A stretch of 64,000 nt of DNA from Gleditsia sinensis (taxonomy: Eukaryota; Streptophyta; Magnoliopsida; Fabales; Fabaceae), in NCBI GenBank assembly GCA_037074535.1, contig CM073475.1, positions 25,654,501-25,718,500 of the forward strand, written 5' to 3'. A model generated the notes under the pieces. It saw only the letters and a list, made by a program, of their open reading frames with translations. It did not search any database and was not told where the DNA came from. The translations under genes and the position numbers were made by a program. Positions 21,728 to 32,931 of the stretch are shown here, in pieces (the first letter of the stretch is position 1; every line of letters starts with the position of its first letter).

Positions 21728-22663
21728 TGTTTATCATATATAGTCGTTATGGTTCCTTAAGATAAAACTGAACTCATGCACATGGTAGCCACAGTTGTAG
21801 CCGTAGACGATAGGCCTAGTTGTTTTTGATACCCAAAAGAAAATGGCATAGGAGCCATTCTTCCACCAAACAACAAAGGCACACCATTAGGTATTTAATT
21901 TCAACTTAAAAACAATAAATTCTAGTACAAAAAAAAAAGACAAAACACGGAATATAGACACTATAACATTGTAACATGATAAATTTTGAATAATTCATAT
22001 ATAATTTGAAGTATCATGCTATATTTTATACACGTGTCTCAAAAAGATATGGCTTTTTTTTGAAGTCTTCATGTTTCATAGCTTCCAAATTATCAGATTT
22101 TTTTTTTAAAAAAAACTACCCTGAAATTTTCTTTAATTATATGTTAGTATCATAGTCATTTTATTGGAATTTGCCAACTAAGACCTGAAATATAGGTTGG
22201 CAACGGAAGAGTATTAAAGGAAGGGAGCAGGGTCGCTCTTGTTGGTTATGGAACAATGGTTCGAAGTTGTATGGAAGCAGCAAAACTTCTTGAAGCTCTA
22301 GGGGTGTCAACAACTGTGGTTGATGCACGATTTTGTAAGCCCTTAGATGGAGATTTGCTGAGGGAACTAGCTAAAGAGCATGAAATTCTTATCACTCCGG
22401 AATAGGGGTCTATAGGAGGATTTGGTTCCCATGTTTCTCATTTCTTAGGCTTAAATGGACTACATGACGGAAATCTTAAGGTATCCTCCATAATAAATAG
22501 TTTAAGAAACCTTGTGGTTTGTGCAGTGGAGGGCATGACACGTACTACCTGACAAATAATTTGACCATGGATCCCAAATATATCAAATTGAAGTGACAGG
22601 GCTGAGTTCAAAGTGTATTGCAACTATTACTTTGTCATTAATAAATGTACAATGGAGTAGGTG

Positions 22664-23821
22664 TTTGCTTCTCATCTTATAGATATGTTATAAAATACAG
22701 ATATTTTATAAATATAATCATCTCGTATTTGATATAAGTTTACATTCGTATCAATCACAATATGATGTTTTAAAATATAATTAATACTTCATATTTTATT
22801 CAAAATTTTGTGAGAGCTAACCTTGTATAGTTTCGTTTTTATTCATGTTTGTGTTAGATTAAAATAATATTTAAAAAAAAAAAACTCAAAAAGAATTAAA
22901 AAGTGCTTTCAAAAAAAAAATTCCATATACATATCGAAGACTACATATTTTTTTTTAGTTACAGTTAGAAATAGCTTCATCTTTGTCCATGATTTTTTCT
23001 TTTTTCTTTTGGATATAAGGCTCATCGTTGTCCATGTTAGGATTTGAAATTGAAACATATACTAGTTTTTATGTTGAGTTAAATGAGGTTGGGCAAAAAA
23101 CATATTCCGCCCATTTTGTGCTGTCCGTTTGAATTTTTTGTTTTTTTGAAATCAGTATTTTTTTTTTCATTTATTTTAGTGATAGGCAACGTTGAATTCA
23201 TCTGGTTTTTCTCATTATTTTTCTTACCTGGACAACTCCATAAAATGGCAACCATATTATATTGTTTATATGATGGCAAGAAAAACACGAAACTATCATA
23301 TAATATAATATTGTTTTGAATGAGTCTATTTTCAGTGTTAGGTAAGTGTAATTATGTGGGGATAGATTTGAGACATTTTTAGTTCTCTCTCATTGAATTA
23401 ATTTCTCCACATAAAAAGATGAATATACTGACTGATTTTGTGAAATACATATAAATCAGATCTTTTGTTAGATTGGGAGCAATTTCTTTGAAGATTGAAA
23501 GTATTTAAGTACTGCCAGTGCCAAATTTTAAATGGAAAAAGAAAAAAATGAAGGGGATATATATACATGCGTAGTTGTTAAGGTTAGAAATCATTTAGTT
23601 TTTATTAAATGTCATGTGAATTTCATATTTTTACTTTTTATAAAATATTGAGAGGATCTTTTGTTAGATTTTAAATTTTATTTATTAAAATTATAAGTAT
23701 GTCATATGTTGAGGGAGTTAGAATGTATTTTCTTCTTAAAAAATGGTTTTGTAACTTTGAGAATAGATCAAATTTGCCTTTGATTTTTATATTTCTACTT
23801 TTTATTAAACCAAACAAGTTC

Positions 23822-23852
<31 letters not shown>

Positions 23853-26800
23853 GAATTTTAAGGTTAGTGAAGTATTTAAAGTTATTTAAATCTTTTTATG
23901 TGTCAATTAGCTATTTATCCAAACTTGATAGCAAAAGATAAAAAATCAATTAAGCTCACGTAGCTGAACTATAAATATCATCCTCAATTGGCAAGTATAT
24001 CAACTGTGATAATGTCACTCAGTTCAATTACTCTGAGCTTTTATATGACTGATTCGGCTTGTTAGATTGGATCGAATCGGATCGGATCGGATCAGTCCCA
24101 TAAAAATATTATATGTACTCATTCGATTTAGTAATTAAGGATAATTTTATATGATAATTAAGTGATGTTTGATAATTTACAATGCGTTTCTTTCCCATAA
24201 TCAAATATTTTTGAGAATTTTCACATTTTTTATAATATAATATTTTTATATCTGATTTAGCTCAAATATTTTTGAAAATATCTTACTACATTTAGTTCAC
24301 ATAATTAATATTTTTAAAAATTAACTCTACTAAATTTTAAATATAAAAAAATATAAAATATATGTGTAATTAAATAAAATAAATATTAAGATTTAAGATT
24401 TAGAATTTGAGATTTTAAAATTTAAACTTTAGAATTTTAAGTTTTAATATTTAAAATTTATGAATTCAAAATTTAGATTTTTAAGAGTCAGTAGTAATAC
24501 AAAAAAAAAATATCTTTTAATTTTATAAAAAATATATCCACTTTATAAAAAATACAACATTCTGATCTTTCACAAAAAAAAAATATTTTTAAATTTAAAA
24601 TAAATATAAAATTATTAATATTCCTATTATTATCCATCTTAATCAAAAATTCTATTTCCAATCCGTAAATCAAATTTCCTATTAAAGTGGTTCTTACCCC
24701 AAACCGTGGGTCAATTTCTTGACTCACTACTCCAAGAATTTCAAGTCTTGGCTGTAAAACAAAAACCAAATTGCAAATCCAGCATTTATGCTCCCCGGGC
24801 CTTTCTCTACCTTTAACAATACTCATTGTTTTTTTTATATATATATAATTATCATTTGGTTTTTTATTTTATTTATTCATCTTTTATGTTTGGATTTATA
24901 TTTGTTTATAGTCTCGCACGTGTGCCGGGTGTACCATGTGTTCCACAGGTCGATGACCACGAGTTGATTATTCTAATGCACCAATTGATCAACGGTCCAC
25001 AGTGTCCTTTTCCCATCCGGCAATAAAATGATTATCTATTCAGTCACGTTTAAAAGCTTAAATTATACTTTTAATCACTTATTACGAAGTTATCTAATAA
25101 AATTAAAATATTTTAAAATTTTAAATTAATTAATAATATAATTGTTAATAAAAAATATTTACATATTATATTCTTATTAAAAAAAATCTCATAATAAACA
25201 CTCAAAATTTTTTATCTATTCGTTTGAATATTAGTCGGTGTACGTAATAATGTAGTCAAATATGTAATATGTAGATCAAATTCTCAGAGTTAGATCATAA
25301 AAAAAAATTCATTTTTTAATTCTGAGATAAATAGCATATTTTTAACTAAATTGAAAAAAAAATACAGTAACTGAAGTGTGCGTACATCAATTAATCATAA
25401 CTTATAAACTAGACATATATAGTGTTAATTAGTGTTCCTTTTGATTTTCGATCCCTTATTCTTATTGTTGGATTAAATGCGTTTATAGGTTTTAAATTAT
25501 TAATTTGCCAATTGGAAAATCGTCGCCCCAAGTAGCTATTAATATTTGTATCGTTCCTTTGTGCGTACGGTTGTCAACTCGAGGATTGCAGATTAGAAGT
25601 TTCCACACATTTTAATTTTTTGAAAATCTACATTTAATAAAATAAAATTTTTATATTTGATACAAATTTTTAAAAATACATTTCTAAAAAATTAAGATTC
25701 ACGTGAATGATTTGAAAAGGGTTGAGAATTTTAAGATTTATTTGGAAGTTTTTTTAAGTATTTTTATTTTATTTTTTAAAATTAATATTTAAAACTATTT
25801 TTTAAAAATAAAAATATTAAAACTTAAAAACAATTTCTAAACAAGTCCCTAATTTCTCATGACTTATAATTTTTTTATAATATTAAAATATAAATATATC
25901 TTTTATTAATAATATATTTATAATAATAACAAAAAAAATTTCTCATTTTCTCTCTCATCTATTTTTTTTCCCACTCATTTGTCTATTTCTCTACTTTTTT
26001 ACTTTGTCTCTCATCTGTTTTTTAAATCTTTTCACTCTCTTTTTTTTTTTATTTAAGAGGTATTTTTAAAAAAATAACAAGGACTTCAAAAAAAGTAGCA
26101 TTTGAACCTAACAAAAAGTTGAAATGAAAGATTTTTCATGAATGAATATCTAATTAACACTTCTAAAAATATTCAAGGCCAACCAAATATGAATTATAAC
26201 ATTCTCATAAATCTTATTCTCCGAAAGAAGATTTTCCATAATGATATTTCCTAATAACCAAAAAAAAAAGCATGTATAAAAAATCACCTAATATGAAACT
26301 GAAGGAGATCGTTCACGGATTTGATTAATTTCACTTTAATATTTTAAATTTTTTAGTACTTATAATTGTAAAAGAATATATATAATATAAATCTCGTATT
26401 TCTAAATGGCTCGATCGGGGTTTAAAAGTGTATTATTTTTTAAAATAGTCAGAAAATTCTTAATTTTTCTGTATGTAATTAATTATATTAAAAAAATATT
26501 TTTATTTAAGTCAATTTTTTGTCTTATTTTTTATAAAATGATATAATTTTAAAATTACAATATAGTATAACTAAAATAACACCATTTTAGACTTATTGTG
26601 AAAATAAATAATTATATTTTTATTTATTTATTTATTTATTTATATCTTGGATCTAAACAAATATATTTTGGTGGAGACATACAATTACTTTCTTTAATTG
26701 ACCCTTATTAGTGTTATAATGAGACTGAAATGTAGTAATCTGACTCGTGTAAAACATATTGAAGAAAATGACTAGCAAGGAAAAAAGTCAAGTTCTGATT

Positions 26801-28053
26801 CAAATTTTATTTTTATTACAAACTACAAACTTGAATTAAATGTTTAAATTGTATATATATCATTTTATATTATTGTATTTATTATTATAACATTATTGGC
26901 GAAAAAAATGTAAATGTATATATGTGAATAATTGCAAGCAACGAATCCATCGTATATAGTTTTATGATTCTCTACTCAATCTGTTAGCTTTTTTGAAGCA
27001 ACAAATACGATTACAATTAATTTATTATTTCCAAAAACATGAGAAAATGTAAATAAGTTTTTTTAGGTTACAATTGTAATTGAATTGTTTCCATCTTTTA
27101 GGTATTTTTTTAGAGAAAAGTTATTAATATTAATTATAATTTATTTCACTTTTCATTAATATCCACCTAAAATTATATGTGATATTATATTAATAATAAG
27201 TTAATTTTGCTATATATTGTGATTTGCATTGTATATATCTAATGATCTGTGAATCTTGTCAAATTTAATATATGTAAATTGACAGTAAAAGTGGATATGA
27301 AAAATGATTTATTTATTTATTTTTTATTCATTGGTTTTTTTTAAAGTAAAGATAGAAAATGAAACAGGCAACTGTTATTCTCAGAATTACTATATTATTT
27401 AAATTAAAGAAATTTAAAAACAAGTTTGTAATAATAATATAATTGAAGTCTTTGAAAGATATTAGACTCCGTTTAAAAATAAGGGATACAACTCCCCGGT
27501 ACACTTCAATCCCCAAGTTAGTTAGAAAATAAAAATATAGTTATACACTCACAAACTTGTGATTTAAATTAATTTATAAATAAATTTAAATTTAACATTT
27601 AAGTGACTTAATTAATTTCAGCGTTTAGAGTTTGTGAAAAAATATTTAAGTAAGATTCTATTATCAATTAACTTGGTTAAGGGGCACATTGCTTGCCAAA
27701 GTCGGTGTCATTTTTATTATTATTAATAATTAAAAAATTTACTATTTTACACCAAGGTATTATATAGAAATAATTATTATTTTCTTTATTTATGGTAAAA
27801 TGTCTTATTTTGTTACCAAATAGGGCTATATTAATTTTTTTCATCCTTCTTTTTTTTTTCTTACTATATGTGCCTCCCAACCACAAAATTATCACTACTC
27901 TAACGGGCAAGCTGATTAGTTATATTCATCATAAAGATGTTCCATCTTCCAATTTCGTGCGAGAATTTTGTCCGCTTTCCAAATCTCCAACTTTCGTGTA
28001 TTCAACATTTTCACTATAAATTAATGCCAAAAAAAAAGAAAACACTTTCTCGC
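22664..28053. other. AT-rich intergenic DNA upstream of the intact DXS gene
   Basis: 22664 to about 22760 still matches the 3' flank of the intact DXS gene. 23195-23470 is a paralogue of 9790-10041 plus 11475-11540, without the DNA element. 23822-23848 is (TA)n. 24078-24094 holds short GGATC-type tandem repeats. 24360-24480 is low-complexity AT. No gene is recognised; a 66-codon frame at 24826-25026 is probably chance. Confidence 0.6.
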
Positions 28054-28060
28054 TATAAAT
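28054..28060 (+). promoter_or_regulatory. TATA box of the DXS gene
   Basis: TATAAAT in CGCTATAAATTGC lies 71 nt before the start codon, giving a predicted transcription start near 28085 and a short 5' UTR. A second ACTATAAAT at 28012-28020 is an alternative. Confidence 0.55.
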
Positions 28061-28124
28061 TGCTCTAAAATTCTCTTGCTTAGCACCTTCTACTCTTACA
28101 CTAGCAGATTCCTTCTCAAACACA

Positions 28125-31100
28125 ATGGCTTCCTCTGTTCTTCGAGCTAGTTTCCTTCCCCTCTTCCGTTCGCATGATAACATCTACATTTCAAACCTGA
28201 CATCCCAAAGGGTATGTACGACTCTGGGATCAGAAGAATCTTGTACGATTGTTTATGTTGGTAACATTTTTTCTTGTTTTTCTTGCACTTGATTTCGCTT
28301 TTCCAGATCAACAAAGTGATATGGGCTCAAGGAAAAAGTGCCAGCGAGGAGGAGAGCACCGTGGTGAAGAACAGCCACGAAACCAGACAGAATCTGGAGA
28401 TTCCTAGACCTCTAAACTTCTCAGGAGAGAAGCCATTCACCCCAATCTTGGACACTATAAACCACCCAAGTCACATGAAGAATCTATCCATTCAGGTAGT
28501 AATTATACCTTTTTCACGCTCCTCATGTCTTTCAACAATCATTATTGGACTAAAATGAACCTTCTAGATTGTTGTGTTTCTTCACGTGTCTTGGAATCAG
28601 GAACTTGGGGCTCTAGCCGATGAACTCAGAGAGGAGATTGTTTATGTAGTTTCAAAGACAGGTGGACATTTAAGTGCGAGCCTGGGTGTGGCTGAGTTAA
28701 CTGTGGCACTTCACCATGTATTCAACTCTCCTCTAGACAAGATCATCTGGGATGTTGGTCATCAGGTAATCAACAAATGTTGTCTAGTTTTGATCGGTGC
28801 CATGAATCTGAATTATGTCTGGTTCCTTAAGATAATGGGCCTCACAAAATCGATGGATTTGGTTCAGACGTACGGGCATAAGATTTTAACAGGAAGAAGA
28901 CGGAGAATGCATACGATTCGACAGACCAATGGACTTGCAGGGTTCCCCAAGAGGGATGAGAGTGTCCATGATGCCTTTGGAGCTGGTCATAGCTCTACTA
29001 GCATTTCAGCTGCCTTAGGTAAGTTATAAGATTCAAATGTTTTTGCAAGGTCTGCGATTCTATGCTGTGTGTACATTCTCTCCCTCCCTTTCTCAATTCA
29101 CCATAAAATCTGTGCTTAAAGTGATTGGAATTGGCAAAAAGAAATTCATTAAGAAGTTCATAAAATCTATGCTCTACTAGCATTTCAAATGCTTTTGTTT
29201 TACTCAATAGAGTAGCTAGGATAGATTTAAGTTGTGGAGATGAGAGATCACGAGAATACTGCTAAGAAAAAAAAATTTGCTTTGGACTAAATTTTATTCG
29301 GATAAAGCATTAAAAACATGTTATGTGTATTTAATTCAGTTTAATTATTTAAGTAGACAAATTAATATTATATTTATATAAAATTTAGTCTATTATCAAT
29401 AGATCAAATACTTGTTCTATGATTAATATTTAGAGTAATATTTTTTTTATTGAACCACTGTCATCTTTTTTAAAATAAAAAAAGAGTAATGTCACAAATT
29501 TTTTGGTACCCTATAATTTATATTTTGGCTATCATGATAGTTTATTTTAATGTATTTTTTGAATAATACGATATTCTAGAAAAGTAAAAGTACTTTATAT
29601 CTGATTCCAAACATTTTATATATAATTGTACTAAAACAAGTTAGATTGGGCTTTGACCCATCTTTCACCAAAAAAAGCCTTACATAAGTTTAGGTGGCTC
29701 AAATTAAATATTCAACTTTTCTGGTTTTTATGTGGCTTTCCCAGGGATGGCAGTTGCAAGAGACTTAGTAGGAAAGGACAACCATGTAATATCAGTGATA
29801 GGTGATGGGGCCATGACAGCAGGACAAGCGTACGAGGCATTGAATAATGCTGGTTTTCTTAATACCAATCTTGTTATCATATTAAACGACAACGATCAAG
29901 TTTCTCTTCCCACTGCAACCATTGATGGCCCAGCTCCTCCTGTTGGAGCTCTAAGCAGAGCCCTGACAAAGCTTCAAACTAGTAGAAAGTTTCGTCAACT
30001 ACGTGAGGCTGCAAAGGTAAACCCACTTTTCAAGTTTCAACCTATATTGCCATCATTCGTCCTAGGCCCAATAGACTTAGCCCAAGCCCAATTGCTTCAA
30101 CAAACTTTATGAATTACTCAACCAATTAATAGGGGATCACCAAGCAAATTGGAAGTCAAGCGCACGATTTTGCTGCAAAATTGGATTGCTATGTGAGAGG
30201 AATGGTCAATGGTTCAGGGGCTTGTTTGTTTGAAGAGCTTGGGTTGTACTATATTGGTCCGGTTGATGGCCATAATGTAGAAGATCTTGTACATATCCTG
30301 AAAAATGTCAGGGCAATGCCAAAACTAGGACCAATACTCATTCATGCTATCACAGAGAAAGGAAAAGGCTATCGTCCAGCTGAAGTTGCACCTGACAAGA
30401 TGCACGGTATTATTTTAACTTATATTTAAATATTACATATTTTATTGTGTGACAGTGTTTATATTGTATTATGTCTGATATTTGGGTCAGTATATGTGTT
30501 TTTAGTTGTACAAATTAAAGATTTAAATATAATTCAACAACATTTGGCTTAACGAATTATATTTTTTATTTAGGTGTTGTGAAGTTTGATCCAGTCTCAG
30601 GGAAGCAGATGAAGTCCAAAACAAGTACACTTTCTTACACCCAATACTTTGCAGAGTCTTTGATAGCAGAGGCCGAGGTTGATGAGAGAATTGTTGCCAT
30701 CCACGCTGCAATGGGAGGAGGCACTGGACTTAACTTTTTTCAGAAGCGCTTCCCTGAAAGATGTTTTGATGTTGGGATAGCAGAGCAACATGCTGTTACT
30801 TTTGCTGGTGGCCTAGCTGCCGAAGGTCTTAAGCCCTTTTGTGCAATTTACTCTTCTTTTCTTCAAAGAGGTTATGATCAGGTTGGTCAATAATGAAACT
30901 TAAATGAATACTCTATATCTATATATGAAGCATGTAAGAAAGTAGTATCAAATATGGCATATTTAAAATGAAGTTATATCGTGTTCAACACTTACTTCAA
31001 ATATGATACAATACTTCAAGGCGGTTAAATACAATATATATTTTCGTATCACGGGATCGTATCGTGTTATGTCTGTATTCCAAAATAGCTTCTTTTTCGT

Positions 31101-32274
31101 TTTCGTTAGAAATTCTTCATGGAAAGTTTATTGTTTATTTGACTTTGCGGGAGTGATTATACAGGTAGTACATGATGTTGACCTTCAAAAGCTTCCGGTA
31201 AGATTTGCATTAGATAGAGCTGGCCTTGTAGGCGCTGATGGTCCTACTCACTGTGGAGCCTTTGACACAACATTCATGGCTTGTTTACCGAACATGGTGG
31301 TTATGGCTCCTTCAGATGAAACTGAACTCATGCATATGGTAGCAACAGCTGCAGCCATATGTGATAGGCCTAGTTGCTTTAGGTACCCAAGAGGAAATGG
31401 CATAGGAACCATTCTTCCAACGAACAACAAAGGCACACCATTAGAGGTATTTAAATTTTAACTTAAAAATAATAGACACAAACACATAACACAATACGAA
31501 CATGGACACCATAACAGTATAACATGATAAAATAAAAATTGTCCATATGTAATTTAAATTGTCATGTCATATCTTATACAAGTATTTAAAGTGAAAATTG
31601 CTCTCTTTTTTCAAGTGTTCAATGCTTGATAGCTTTGAAGGCATCAATCCCTTTAAGAACTACCTAGAAACGTCCTTTAATTATAGGTTAGTACCGCAAG
31701 CATTTCATTGGAATTTGTCAACTAAAACTTGAAATATAGGTTGGCAAAGGAAGAGTGTTAAGAGAAGGAAGCAGGGTTGCTCTTGTTGGTTATGGAACAA
31801 TGGTTCGAAGCTGTATGGAAGCAGCAAAGCTTCTTGAAGCTCTAGGTGTTTCAACAACTGTGGTTGATGCACGATTTTGTAAGCCTCTAGATGGAGATTT
31901 GCTGAGGGAAATAGCCAAAGAGCATGAAATTCTTATCACTGTGGAGGAAGGATCTATTGGAGGATTTGGTTCTCATGTTTCCCATTTCCTAGGCTTAAAT
32001 GGACTGCTGGATGGAAATCTTAAGGTATCCTTCATAATGAATGTCTTTATTTTTATTTTTTAATATTCTTCTTTATACATATAAATAGACTAAGCACCCA
32101 GAATTCTTGTGGTTTGTGCAGTGGAGAGCCATGACACTGCCTGATAGATACATCGATCATGGATCCCAAGCAGATCAAATTGAAGTGGCAGGGTTGAGTT
32201 CAAAGCATATTGCAGCTACTGTTTTGTCATTAACAGATGTACAATGGGATAGTCGTCTACTTCTCAGTTTATAA
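28125..32274 (+). CDS. DXS2: 1-deoxy-D-xylulose-5-phosphate synthase, class 2-like, 10 exons
   Basis: Exons 28125-28211, 28307-28495, 28601-28765, 28868-29018, 29745-30016, 30133-30406, 30574-30881, 31165-31446, 31740-32024 and 32122-32274 join in frame to 721 residues. The enzyme condenses pyruvate and glyceraldehyde 3-phosphate with thiamine diphosphate in plastids, the first step of the MEP isoprenoid pathway. Visible features are a Ser/Arg-containing N-terminus that fits a transit peptide, H115 in TGGH, the cofactor motif GDGAM at 217-221 followed by NNA, catalytic E450 in DVGIAEQHA and the transketolase signature DRAG at 499-502. PFTPILDTIN and HMKNLS plus overall likeness favour the DXS2 clade, whose members are often inducible and linked to specialised isoprenoids; class assignment is my judgement. 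The C-terminus DVQWDSRLLLSL is unusual. A broken copy lies upstream. Confidence 0.96.
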
Positions 32275-32719
32275 ATGTGATTGCTATGAAGTACATATAT
32301 TTCATAAATGTAGTCATATCGTATCTGATATAAGTTTGATTTTCTTATCAAATTATGTGATAAGGTATTCTAAATTGTAATATACAGTTCATATTTTGTT
32401 GTGTTTGCAATTTCTATACTGTATCGATCATATCTATATCTATGAATATCCATGCTTCTTAATCTAAATCTTAGCAGAAGCAATTATTCATTTTAATGTG
32501 TTCGCTTTGTTAATGTAATTATAGATAGCAATAACAACGGTGCAGCCGCAGAAAGCACAGAAGGAATATAATATAGCAGTTACAACGTATCCAAATTATG
32601 GTAATGAATGTGTTGGGTGTCCTTAACCACCACCGCCTCTTCAGCCGAAAAAAAGAAGAAGAAAGGTTGGCTGCATGCTTAGCAATTATTCTAAGATCTG
32701 GTATATATCGTGTATGGTT

Positions 32720-32745
32720 AGTGTCATGGCCCTCCACTGCACAAA
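32720..32745 (-). repeat. Inverted 26-bp copy of the DXS intron 9/exon 10 junction
   Basis: The reverse complement of this stretch matches 32113-32138 at 25 of 26 positions, spanning the splice acceptor TTTGTGCAG and the first 17 bases of exon 10. The single difference (GGAGGGC for GGAGAGC) is also present in the pseudogene copy. Homology does not clearly extend on either side. Confidence 0.7.
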
Positions 32746-32885
32746 TTATATATATACATATATTACTAATTAACTCCACATTTGGGTATGGTTAGTGACA
32801 ACTGACATGCTGCTACCCTGGCATGGGAGTCAAGGCAAAGAAAATGACATGCCAAAGATGAATGAAACAGCATGAATTATACTAT

Positions 32886-32931
<46 letters not shown>
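32886..32931. repeat. (TA)n(CA)n microsatellite
   Basis: A TA run of about 22 nt passes directly into a CA run of about 24 nt. Confidence 0.9.

Larger units (their letters stand above)
19893..22663 (+). pseudogene. Partial, decayed DXS copy (exons 5, part of 6, 8, 9, 10)
   Basis: Segments align with the intact DXS gene at 28125-32274: exon 5 at about 19893-20164, the start of exon 6 at about 20277-20400, exon 8 at about 20937-21017 plus 21733-21893, exon 9 at 22196-22480 and exon 10 at 22527-22663. Exons 1-4 and 7 are absent. Exon 5 has a 4-bp insertion near its start and a 16-bp deletion that removes the residues before the GDG thiamine-diphosphate motif. Exon 9 keeps its 285-nt length but has TAG where the intact gene has a glutamate codon in VEEGSIGG. 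Exon 10 is frameshifted. Exon 8 is split by an LTR element and exon 6 is cut by AT-rich foldback DNA. It cannot encode DXS. Confidence 0.93.

Noticed and set aside
19893..22663. Second functional DXS gene
   Set aside because: It lacks exons 1-4 and 7, has a frame-destroying deletion before the GDG motif, a stop in exon 9 and inserted elements.
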